From the NCBI GenBank assembly GCA_019309815.1, contig JAFDFO010000127.1, positions 1-6,644 on the forward strand: 6,644 nucleotides of DNA, written 5' to 3'. The position numbers and the translations under genes were made by a program. A model generated the notes under the pieces. The model searched no databases and was not told the DNA's origin. It was given only the letters and a program-made list of their open reading frames with translations. This DNA comes from Deltaproteobacteria bacterium. Its GTDB lineage: Bacteria > Desulfobacterota > Desulfobacteria > Desulfobacterales > C00003060. Shown in pieces: positions 1 through 5,452 of this stretch (its first letter is position 1; each line of letters begins with the position of its first letter).

Positions 1-327
1 GCGTATGCAGAAAAGCTTCGAGCAGCATTATCACGGAGAGGACCAGCCATACGTGACTTTTATGATATCGATTATGCCGTAACCAACCTCGATCTTGATT
101 TGAAAGACGCTCGTCTTATAGAATTCGTAATAGAAAAATTGAAGGTTCCGGGCAATGATCCGATCGATATCTCTTATTCCCGCAAATCAGAATTGCGAGA
201 TCAGTTAGATACACAACTAAAACCAGTATTGCGACCTCAAGATTTTGAAACTTTTGATCTCGATAGGGCTTTTGAATTAGTTGCAGAGATCGGCTCCAGA
301 ATTCAAGGAGCGCCAGGCATTGAATGA
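1..327 (+). CDS. AbiEii/AbiGii-type nucleotidyltransferase toxin, C-terminal part (5' end outside window)
   Basis: The reading frame is open from base 1 to the TGA at 325-327, giving 108 visible codons; the N-terminal half with the catalytic GS and DxD motifs would lie left of the window. The visible part begins with a Lys-Leu-Arg-Ala-Ala-Leu-Ser-Arg stretch followed by Ile-Arg-Asp-Phe-Tyr-Asp-Ile-Asp, which matches the conserved 'K..A.L.R....RD.YD' block of the AbiEii family (DUF1814, DNA polymerase beta-like nucleotidyltransferase fold). The rest is helical and ends with a Phe-Glu-Leu-Val-Ala-Glu segment. In known AbiE systems AbiEii is the toxin, paired with an AbiEi transcriptional-repressor antitoxin normally encoded just upstream. 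Whether that partner exists here cannot be seen. An internal TTG at 100 is not a credible start because the conserved block lies before it. Family assignment is recognition by motif; activity is not shown. Confidence 0.75.
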   Translation, partial: AYAEKLRAALSRRGPAIRDFYDIDYAVTNLDLDLKDARLIEFVIEKLKVPGNDPIDISYSRKSELRDQLDTQLKPVLRPQDFETFDLDRAFELVAEIGSRIQGAPGIE

Positions 328-388
328 ATATGAAGCTTATGTTAGTCTGAATGTTCAAGTTTGGAAGATTTGGTTTAGGATAAGAGTC

Positions 389-966
389 ATGCAAAAAGAC
401 GAATCTCGACCCCCAGATTCCGAGAAGAATTCCATTGCACAAGATGAGCCCATTTACAGCAAAGACGGTGTCGATCTTACTATCATCCGATGGATGCTCT
501 CCATGACGCCCACGGAACGCTTGCAAACACTGCAGCAGAACGTTCGCTCGATCATGAGGTTGCGTGGCACGGCGTGCCTATGACCACGTTTGACCTTGAC
601 CTGGTTCATTCACGCACTCCGGAAAACCTTGATCGTCTCACAACGGCCCTTAAAGAGCTTGATGCCTATTATCGAGGGCATGGAGATCAACGATTGACAC
701 CAGATTTGACACATCTCTTCTCTGCGGGGCACCAGCTTCTTATGACCCGATTCGGCCCGCTTGACCTCCCCGGGACCATCGGTGTTGGGCACAGTTATGA
801 GGACCTCCTTGCAGACACCGTCCAGTTGCAGGTCACTGGTCTGCGACTGGATATTCTGGGCCTTGAAAGGCTCATCAGAGTCAAGGAAGAGACCGCCGGC
901 GATAAGGACAAGGCGACACTTCCAATCCTGCGACGAACCCTTGAGGAGAAGCTGAAGCGTTCATAG
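389..966 (+). pseudogene. Broken nucleotidyltransferase-fold protein gene (internal deletion with frame change)
   Basis: Two pieces of one protein lie in different frames. The first (from ATG 389, with AGGA at 377-380) runs in frame 2 to about 562 and contains the segment DGVDLTIIRWMLSMTPTERL, which I recognise as the usual N-terminal lead of a family of small nucleotidyltransferase-like proteins. The second, in frame 1 from about 559 to the TAG at 964-966, carries HGVPMTTFDLDLVHSRTPEN (the DxD metal-binding stretch), a GHQLLMTRFGPLDLPGTIG block, and the C-terminal LIRVKEETAGDKDK block with a final RRTLEEK. In intact relatives about 30 residues, including the Gly-Gly strand-turn that precedes DxD, sit between the two pieces; they are absent here. 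Frame 2 hits TGA at 581-583 just past the junction. Frame 1 alone could start at ATG 490 or 580, but neither has a ribosome site or restores the missing segment. The product is probably inactive. The original function is unknown; relatives are often annotated as nucleotidyltransferases or toxin-like proteins. Confidence 0.72.
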
Positions 967-977
967 GAGAACACCCT

Positions 978-1970
978 ATGGAAGGACACGACTTTTACTC
1001 TAACAAGAACATCCTCATCACCGGAGGGCTCGGATTCCTGGGGAGCAACCTGGCCATCAGGTTGTTAGATTTAGGAGCTTCGGTCACCCTGTACGATGGC
1101 CTCATACCCGACCTGGGAGCAAACTACTTCAATATCGAACCGATCAAAGACGGGGTCGAAGTGGTAACAGCCAATGTTGGGGATCGCTCGATCATGGACC
1201 AACATGTGCGCCATCAGGATATTGTCTTCAACATCGGTATGCATTCCTGCCATCTCGATTCCATGCAGAACCCCGTGTTTGACATTGAGACGAACGTGGT
1301 GCCGCAGATCAATTTCCTTGAATCCCTGCGTCATAACAATCCTGAAGCCAGAGTAGTCTATGTCGGAACGCGTGCCCAATACGGCCGGGTCGAAGACCCG
1401 CCAATCACTGAGACGACTTTTCTCAATCCCATGGACGTCTATGCTGTGTCCAAACAGGCCGTGGAATGGTACCACCTGTTATACAGCAAGATATGCGGAC
1501 TTCGACCCACATCCTTGCGTCTGGGCAACACGTACGGCCCCCGTCATCAGATGCGCCATGCCAAGTACGGCGTGCAGAATTATTTGATACGCCTTGCCCT
1601 GGACAATCAAGAGATAGAGGTCTTTGGGGAAGGCAGTCAGAAGCGGGAATTGATCTATGTTGACGACGTGGTCGAATGTCTCTTGCTATTGGGAAGGAAA
1701 GAGGAGTGTGTGGGTGAAGTCTATGCCATAGGAGCCATGGAACGTGTTACGTTCTTGGAATTGGTGAAAGAAATAGTCAAGGCCTGCGAGTCGGGCAGCT
1801 ATACCCACGTGCCCTGGCCCGAAGACCGAAAGGTTATTGAGGTGGGGGATGTGGTGACCGATTTCAGCAAACTCACCGCCCACACTGGCTGGACCCCTTC
1901 AACCCCTCTGTCAGACGGCTTAAGAACAACAGTCAAATACTATCGCGCGCACAAGAAGCACTACTGGTAG
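978..1970 (+). CDS. NAD-dependent sugar epimerase/dehydratase (extended SDR family)
   Basis: This is a complete 330-residue protein starting at ATG 978, preceded by AGGAG at 965-969 with an 8-base spacer; the ribosome site overlaps the stop of the broken gene upstream. Residues 12-22 form the Rossmann dinucleotide-binding motif (TGGLGFLG at 15-22), and Asp40 after the second strand is placed to bind the adenosine ribose, favouring NAD. The catalytic Tyr-x-x-x-Lys is Y155/K159, and Thr131 in the GTRAQYG stretch (130-136) is the likely hydroxyl partner, replacing the more common Ser-Ser before VYG. Further family blocks are LRLGNTYGPR near residue 181 and a substrate-domain VFGEGSQKRELIYVDDVVE. 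Length and motif order fit UDP-glucose 4-epimerase or nucleotide-sugar dehydratase relatives, acting in the cytoplasm on NDP-sugars for surface polysaccharide. The exact substrate cannot be read, and no other sugar genes lie in view. Confidence 0.88.
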   Translation: MEGHDFYSNKNILITGGLGFLGSNLAIRLLDLGASVTLYDGLIPDLGANYFNIEPIKDGVEVVTANVGDRSIMDQHVRHQDIVFNIGMHSCHLDSMQNPVFDIETNVVPQINFLESLRHNNPEARVVYVGTRAQYGRVEDPPITETTFLNPMDVYAVSKQAVEWYHLLYSKICGLRPTSLRLGNTYGPRHQMRHAKYGVQNYLIRLALDNQEIEVFGEGSQKRELIYVDDVVECLLLLGRKEECVGEVYAIGAMERVTFLELVKEIVKACESGSYTHVPWPEDRKVIEVGDVVTDFSKLTAHTGWTPSTPLSDGLRTTVKYYRAHKKHYW

Positions 1971-2110
1971 AAATACTTCCCCTTCGTTAAACGTGTTTTG
2001 GAATTACTCCCGCTTTCTCCCACCAAAATGAGGATCATCTCCCGATCAGTTGTAGTTAATTGTGGTAAAATAAGTGTGTCATCTTCAATTGAGCAGGTGT
2101 GATCTCAGAG
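1971..2110. other. Intergenic stretch without recognisable gene
   Basis: No convincing gene, terminator or promoter was found here. On the minus strand, 1964-2104 is open for 47 codons with a plausible amino-acid mix, but it lacks a good start, a ribosome site and any family I recognise. A TAAAAT at 2064-2069 resembles a -10 box but has no matching -35 element. The stretch may be eroded accessory DNA like the region that follows. Confidence 0.4.
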
Positions 2111-2142
2111 GGTTCAAGGGTTCAAGGATTCAAGGGTTCGAG
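2111..2142 (+). repeat. Tandem octamer array A, 4 units
   Basis: Four contiguous 8-base units: GGTTCAAG (2111-2118), GGTTCAAG (2119-2126), GATTCAAG (2127-2134) and GGTTCGAG (2135-2142). The consensus is G(G/A)TTC(A/G)AG. A second array of the same consensus begins 25 bases downstream, and inverted units lie at 2355-2373. Confidence 0.9.
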
Positions 2143-2167
2143 TGCAATGCTTTAAAAACTGCTGAAA

Positions 2168-2199
2168 GATCCAAGGGGTCGAGGGTCCAAGGATTCAAG
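2168..2199 (+). repeat. Tandem octamer array B, 4 units
   Basis: Four contiguous units: GATCCAAG (2168-2175), GGGTCGAG (2176-2183), GGTCCAAG (2184-2191) and GATTCAAG (2192-2199). They fit a consensus of G(G/A)(T/G)(T/C)C(A/G)AG, close to array A but more diverged. The last 19 bases (2181-2199) are perfectly inverted at 2355-2373, so this array forms the left arm of a terminal inverted repeat around the four-helix-bundle remnant. Confidence 0.88.
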
Positions 2200-2228
2200 T
2201 GAAAAGAAAAAAATATTCAAAGAAAGGA

Positions 2229-2385
2229 ATTCAGATTTTGTTGGCAGGAGATTTGGGCTTCATTGAAAAAAATGAATTGGGTACACTAAAGAAAAGACAT
2301 CGCAGAAATCGAAAGAATGTTAACGGCGCTGATAAAGTCTTTAGAAAACAAACCCTTGAATCCTTGGACCCTCTTCTCCAACTAA
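2229..2385 (+). pseudogene. Four-helix-bundle protein (23S rRNA-IVS / Avd-like) C-terminal remnant, frameshifted
   Basis: From about 2229 one frame reads IQILLAGDLGFIEKNELGTL followed by Lys-Lys. In the next frame, from about 2293, the reading continues KDIAEIERMLTALIKSLENK and then PLNPWTLFSN to a TAA at 2383-2385. Joined by removing one base in the A run 2292-2295, the two halves give a typical C-terminal helix pair of the four-helix-bundle family, known from intervening sequences in 23S rRNA and from the Avd accessory protein of diversity-generating retroelements. The family is usually about 115-130 residues; only some 50 remain, so the first two helices are gone. No start codon or ribosome site belongs to the remnant. 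It ends inside the inverted octamer copy. The nearby GTG-initiated frame at 2199-2438 is the shifted reading of this fragment and not a gene. The family call rests on recognition of the motif pattern. Confidence 0.7.
2355..2373 (-). repeat. Inverted octamer copy: right arm of a 19-bp perfect inverted repeat
   Basis: Bases 2355-2373 are the exact reverse complement of 2181-2199, the end of array B. The units are CTTGAATC (2355-2362) and CTTGGACC (2363-2370) plus CTC. The two arms are separated by 155 bases holding the four-helix-bundle remnant, whose last codons are written in this arm. The arrangement resembles the terminal complementary ends of rRNA intervening sequences, or of a small mobile element; that reading is inference. 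Confidence 0.88.
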
Positions 2386-2396
2386 ATTGGAGAAGA
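2372..2396. repeat. Perfect 10-bp hairpin just upstream of dtd
   Basis: TCTTCTCCAA (2372-2381) and TTGGAGAAGA (2387-2396) are perfect complements around a 5-base loop CTAAA. It begins where the 19-bp inverted repeat ends (2-base overlap) and stops 25 bases before the GTG of dtd. There is no T-run after it, so it is not a standard intrinsic terminator. It could be part of the repeat element or an mRNA 5' structure. Confidence 0.6.
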
Positions 2397-2421
2397 ACCC
2401 AAAACAAGAAAGGTACTTTTC

Positions 2422-2862
2422 GTGATTGCCGTCGTTGAGCGTGTAACAAAGAGCAAGGTCCATGTGGACGATCAAACCATAGGAGAAATTGGCCCAGGGC
2501 TTCTCGTCCTATTGGGCATTTCAAAGTCTGATGAGGAGAAAGACGCTGATTATCTAGCCGACAAGGTCGCAAATCTCAGGATTCTCGAAGACGAAGACGG
2601 CAAGATGAATCGCTCCCTCATTGATACAGGCGGGGAAATGCTGGTCGTGTCACAATTCACCCTCCTTGGTGACTGCCGCAAAGGGCGGCGTCCTTCGTTT
2701 GTGGAGGCTGCTCCCCCGGAAAAGGCAGAAAGGCTTTACGATTATTTTGTTTATCAGGTGAGATCGAAAGGAATCTCGGCAGCTACCGGCCAGTTTCAGG
2801 CCAAAATGGCCGTTTCTCTGGTAAACGACGGACCGGTCACGCTCATCCTTGAAAGCAAATAA
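2422..2862 (+). CDS. dtd: D-aminoacyl-tRNA deacylase (DTD)
   Basis: This is a complete 146-residue protein, the normal length for DTD. The enzyme hydrolyses the ester of D-amino acids, and of glycine mischarged on tRNA-Ala, in the cytoplasm, keeping the tRNA pool clean. The two signature motifs are intact: SQFTL at residues 77-81 and the Gly-cisPro dipeptide at G137-P138 within NDGPVTL, which together form the chirality-checking pocket in the dimer interface. The N-terminal strand with Arg7-Val8 and the RRPSF segment after SQFTLLGDCR are also typical. The start is GTG 2422, preceded by GAAAGG (2408-2413) with an 8-base spacer; it gives M-I-A-V-V-E-R-V, aligning with the usual M-R-A-V-V-Q-R-V, so no upstream start is needed. 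It heads the + strand run of four genes and follows the remnant repeat element closely. Confidence 0.95.
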   Translation: MIAVVERVTKSKVHVDDQTIGEIGPGLLVLLGISKSDEEKDADYLADKVANLRILEDEDGKMNRSLIDTGGEMLVVSQFTLLGDCRKGRRPSFVEAAPPEKAERLYDYFVYQVRSKGISAATGQFQAKMAVSLVNDGPVTLILESK

Positions 2863-2866
2863 TAAA

Positions 2867-3373
2867 ATGTCTGCCACGGAACACATGACCCATGACAACA
2901 AGGATATCCCTCCTTGCATGATTTACGTAGACAAGGAAGGAAAGTGGTTCCACAAAGGAGCCCCCATTATTCACCGTGATCTCCTTGCGCTTTTCTACCA
3001 GTCTCTCGATCTGGATGAAAACGGGGAGTATATCATCAAGTTCAAGGACCAGATATGCCGGTTGGATGTGGAGGACACGCCGTACGTTGTCCAGGGAACG
3101 GACCTTGTGCCTGGTTCTTCTCCTGGACAAAAAGACCGTTTCGTTTTGCGGCTCATAGACCATAGCGAGGAAGACTTGGTCCCGGAAACCCTGTCGGTCG
3201 GACCTGGGAACGTCCCTTACTGCAAGATAAGGGGGGGGAAATTCAAGGCACGTTTCTCCCGGGCTAGCTACTACCAAATTGCTCCGCACATTCAGGAGGA
3301 CACGGAAACAGGTCAATACTTCCTCGCTCTAAACGAAAAGAGATATTACTTCGAAGGGGGCACGCCGAAGTGA
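2867..3373 (+). CDS. DUF1285-like protein
   Basis: From ATG 2867 the protein has 168 residues. After a short polar lead, the segment IYVDKEGKWFHKGAPIIHRD, then Leu-Leu-Ala-Leu-Phe and a stretch ending in LDVEDTPYVV, match the pattern of DUF1285 proteins (D..G.W.H.G.PI.R..L..LF ... VEDAPF), small cytoplasmic proteins of unknown function. The C-terminal half is beta-rich and ends in Tyr-Phe-Glu-Gly-Gly. No signal peptide or membrane segment is present. The start is uncertain: TTG 2849 would overlap dtd and lacks a ribosome site, ATG 2867 has a weak GAAAG upstream and lies 4 bases after the dtd stop, and ATG 2885 has GGA close by. The TGA at 3371-3373 overlaps the GTG of the next gene, so the two are probably translationally coupled. 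The function is not known; the domain call is by pattern recognition. Confidence 0.72.
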   Translation: MSATEHMTHDNKDIPPCMIYVDKEGKWFHKGAPIIHRDLLALFYQSLDLDENGEYIIKFKDQICRLDVEDTPYVVQGTDLVPGSSPGQKDRFVLRLIDHSEEDLVPETLSVGPGNVPYCKIRGGKFKARFSRASYYQIAPHIQEDTETGQYFLALNEKRYYFEGGTPK

Positions 3374-4371
3374 TTTTGTATCGCCGTCTCATCATATTTC
3401 TTGCTGTAATAACGTTTTGTGGCTGCGTTCCCAGGCCGGTTACGGATGAAACCCGGCCCGCCAAGGTCGATTGGGAAGGTGTGCGTGATGTGGTCCTTCT
3501 CAAGTTTGACGGATCTGAAGGGGAGGCAGTGCGGAGTCACGTTTACGAAAGATTCGACGAGGTGCTCTACTTCAAGGTCTTGGACACGTCCGCGCATCCA
3601 GTCTTGGATGAAGTCACCTATGACATGGTTGAAAATGCCAAATCCTTGGGCATCACCCGGGAAATCGGCGCAGATCTTGTTGTGGTAGCCCGCGCAACAG
3701 GTGTTGTAGATGATGTTCGGGGTACTGACCAGGCTGAAGTGAAGGAAGGGACGGGTTACTTCAAGAAGGAGAAGAACCTGGATGGTGAGTGGGTTGACGT
3801 GGAAATCACGCGCACGGTGATTCGAACCGTCCCCTACGTTATCCGGCACGCATCTCTCAACACTGACTACATGGTGTTTGAACTCAGAACCGGAACACTC
3901 ATGGCCGCTGGAACGGTTTCTGAAGTACGCAATAAGAAGTTTGGGGGCGCCAAGCCGGACGGTGACCTGGAATACCAGCCGACAGAGGCTCCACCGCCTG
4001 CCGATTCCCTGGATAAGCTTTCAACGATCGTCGCTAGGAGACTGGTTGCAAAGATCTCCCGGATGGAAGTCGCTAGCGCGATCCAGTTCGACAAAGGTCA
4101 CACCCGGCTGGTCAGGCGCGGAGTGGTGTTGGCCAAGCGGGGCGACTGGGAAGATGCCATACAGCGCTGGAACGATGCGATCGACAAGGAACCAACCGCT
4201 GCCGCCGCGTACTACAATCTCGGTGTTGCCCATGAAAGTCTGGGTGACCTCGAGAACCTCAAGGCTGCAAAAAGTCTTTACGAGAAGGCAATTTCTTTCG
4301 GAGACAACCCCCTTTACCCAGATGGCATCGCCAGAGTTGAGCGTATTATCGACCGAAGCACGGACGAATAG
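3370..4371 (+). CDS. TPR-containing lipoprotein of unknown function
   Basis: This is a complete 333-residue protein. GTG 3370 overlaps the preceding stop by 4 bases, and AAGGGGG lies about 9 bases upstream, inside the previous gene. The N-terminus MILYRRLIIFLAVITFCGCV is a short charged head, a hydrophobic core and a lipobox-like F-C-G-C ending at Cys19. Phe at -3 is less usual than Leu, but lipidation at C19 and membrane anchoring facing the periplasm are likely. Residues 40-115 form an alpha/beta domain (VVLLKFDGSEG..., then an Ala-Asp-Leu-Val-Val-Val strand), reminiscent of the CsgG-like and similar periplasmic lipoprotein folds. Residues 130-200 are beta-rich, followed by a Pro-rich linker (206-211). 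Residues 251-315 carry two TPR-like helical pairs (LAKRGDWEDAIQRWNDAI and YYNLGVAHESLGD), the second with a small insertion. TPRs suggest a protein-protein contact role. No specific partner is visible. Confidence 0.78.
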   Translation: MILYRRLIIFLAVITFCGCVPRPVTDETRPAKVDWEGVRDVVLLKFDGSEGEAVRSHVYERFDEVLYFKVLDTSAHPVLDEVTYDMVENAKSLGITREIGADLVVVARATGVVDDVRGTDQAEVKEGTGYFKKEKNLDGEWVDVEITRTVIRTVPYVIRHASLNTDYMVFELRTGTLMAAGTVSEVRNKKFGGAKPDGDLEYQPTEAPPPADSLDKLSTIVARRLVAKISRMEVASAIQFDKGHTRLVRRGVVLAKRGDWEDAIQRWNDAIDKEPTAAAAYYNLGVAHESLGDLENLKAAKSLYEKAISFGDNPLYPDGIARVERIIDRSTDE

Positions 4372-4434
4372 TGAGAAGGAAACATCCGTGAGCTTCCTTT
4401 CAAGGAATAACGAAATCTTCTTTTCCCGCAACAT

Positions 4435-4462
4435 GCAACTCGTAACCCGTAACTCGCAACTC
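4435..4462 (+). repeat. Tandem heptamer array, 4 units, at the DUF89 gene start
   Basis: Four contiguous 7-base units: GCAACTC (4435-4441), GTAACCC (4442-4448), GTAACTC (4449-4455) and GCAACTC (4456-4462). The consensus is G(C/T)AAC(T/C)C. The array ends 5 bases before the ATG at 4468 and fills the Shine-Dalgarno position, so no purine-rich site is available for that gene. It is a different sequence from the octamers at 2111-2199 but has the same number of units and the same intergenic setting. Confidence 0.9.
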
Positions 4463-4467
4463 GGCAC

Positions 4468-5313
4468 ATGAAAACATATCTCGACTGCATTCCCTGCTTC
4501 TTCAAACAGGCCCTTTTTGCTGCAAGGGCGGCTGTTGATAACGAGGAGACGATCAAGGAAGTGCTCGACAGAGTCGGCGTTCTTGTCTCTGAGATTCCTA
4601 TGTACAACTCCCCGCCCGAAACGGGCCGGGAGATTTACCGGATCGTAAGAGAGGTCACGGGTGTTGACGACCCCTTTGCAGCTCTAAAAGCCGAAAGCAT
4701 TAAAACAGTCCTAGCACTCTACCCTCAGTTCAAGCAACGGGTGGAGGCATCCGATGACCCCCTCGAATCTGCTGTGCGGCTCGCCATAGCCGGAAACGTC
4801 ATCGACTTTGGAGCCAATCCGGATTTTCAGTTGGAAGAAGAGATCCAAGAGACACTTCAACTGGAACCGGTCATCAACGACTGCGAGGCATTCAAGCAAA
4901 ACCTGGAGACCGCTCAGAACATTCTCTATATTGGAGACAATGCCGGCGAGACCGTGCTTGACAGGATCCTTATTGAGACCATGGCCAGACCTGTCACATA
5001 TGTGGTCAGAGAGAGACCGATCATTAACGATGCCACCATGGAAGATGCGATAAAGAGCGGACTGGATGAGGTAGCAGATATCGTCTCTTCAGGGTGGGAT
5101 GGCCCGGGGGTTAGTTTGAAGGGCGGCTCAGAGGCATTTCTGACTCATTACGAGAAAGCCGACCTGGTCATCAGTAAAGGGCAGGGGAACTACGAAACAC
5201 TCTCCGGCGAGCAAAGACCCATCTTCTACCTCCTCAAGGCGAAGTGTCCTGTCATTGCCAGGGATCTTGGTGTCAACAAGGGAGACACGGTCATCAAATA
5301 CGCCCTCGCTTGA
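4468..5313 (+). CDS. DUF89 / ARMT1-like damage-control phosphatase
   Basis: This is a complete 281-residue protein, normal for prokaryotic DUF89. The family comprises metal-dependent phosphatases that remove damaged or excess phosphorylated metabolites in the cytoplasm; the substrate of this subgroup is not settled. Diagnostic features are the N-terminal DCIPC (C7 and C10, the CxxC of subfamily I), AGNVIDFG (108-115), GDNAGE (156-161, with D157 and N158 as metal ligands), RERPIINDAT (181-190), and KGQGNYE (237-243). All are intact. ATG 4468 is the right start because MKTYLDCIPC is the conserved family N-terminus, yet there is no Shine-Dalgarno: the tandem heptamer array sits there instead. 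A 12-codon frame from ATG 4433 through the repeat ends at TGA 4469-4471, overlapping this ATG, so translational coupling is conceivable. It follows the lipoprotein gene by 96 bases on the same strand and converges with the cytochrome gene. Confidence 0.9.
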   Translation: MKTYLDCIPCFFKQALFAARAAVDNEETIKEVLDRVGVLVSEIPMYNSPPETGREIYRIVREVTGVDDPFAALKAESIKTVLALYPQFKQRVEASDDPLESAVRLAIAGNVIDFGANPDFQLEEEIQETLQLEPVINDCEAFKQNLETAQNILYIGDNAGETVLDRILIETMARPVTYVVRERPIINDATMEDAIKSGLDEVADIVSSGWDGPGVSLKGGSEAFLTHYEKADLVISKGQGNYETLSGEQRPIFYLLKAKCPVIARDLGVNKGDTVIKYALA

Positions 5314-5398
5314 ACCGTTATGTCACACCGACCCGACTCCTCTATCTCCTGTCCAAGGACATTCCCAAGGGCAGCGTCAACCAGCGGAGGGGATGATG

Positions 5399-5443
5399 AG
5401 GTTAAATATGGAGCCCTTTCCACGTTAGGGCTTGAGGGAACCT
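5399..5443. terminator. Possible weak bidirectional terminator between convergent genes
   Basis: A 6-bp stem AGCCCT (5412-5417) / AGGGCT (5427-5432) with a 9-base loop lies in the 139-base gap between the stops of the DUF89 and cytochrome genes. An outer pair, AGGTT (5399-5403) / AACCT (5439-5443), could extend it. There is no T-run on either strand, so the call rests mainly on position. Confidence 0.25.
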
Positions 5444-5452
5444 GAATTGAAC

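Noticed and set aside
116..526. 136-codon minus-strand open frame with hydrophobic stretches
   Set aside because: It lies antisense to the AbiEii end and the broken nucleotidyltransferase gene, both recognisable by motif, and has no ribosome site or family resemblance.
490..966. Frame 1 as a self-standing 158-residue gene starting at ATG 490
   Set aside because: The residues before 559 do not resemble the family, whereas frame 2 over the same bases gives the expected N-terminal lead. No ribosome site precedes 490 or 580.
1964..2104. Minus-strand open stretch of 47 codons in the epimerase-dtd gap
   Set aside because: The composition looks protein-like, but the first ATG is at codon 23, no ribosome site is seen, and I recognise no family. 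It could be another eroded fragment.
2111..2199. CRISPR array
   Set aside because: Units are 8 bases and contiguous with no spacers, so they do not form a CRISPR repeat-spacer pattern.
2168..2385. Diversity-generating retroelement (from Avd-like resemblance)
   Set aside because: There is no reverse transcriptase, template repeat or variable-region gene in the window, and the fragment fits the general four-helix-bundle family equally well.
2199..2438. 79-codon GTG-initiated frame
   Set aside because: Its first half is part of the four-helix-bundle remnant, and after the A run it reads the wrong frame and runs over the dtd start. It has no ribosome site.
4376..4399. AAGGAA / TTCCTT inverted repeat after the lipoprotein stop
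   Set aside because: A 6-bp AT-rich stem with a 12-base loop and no immediate T-run is too weak to call a terminator.
3878..4471. 197-codon plus-strand open frame overlapping the lipoprotein gene
   Set aside because: It is a shadow frame of the lipoprotein, rich in Ser, Arg and Trp without domain pattern. Only its last 12 codons through the heptamers are mentioned as a possible coupling frame.
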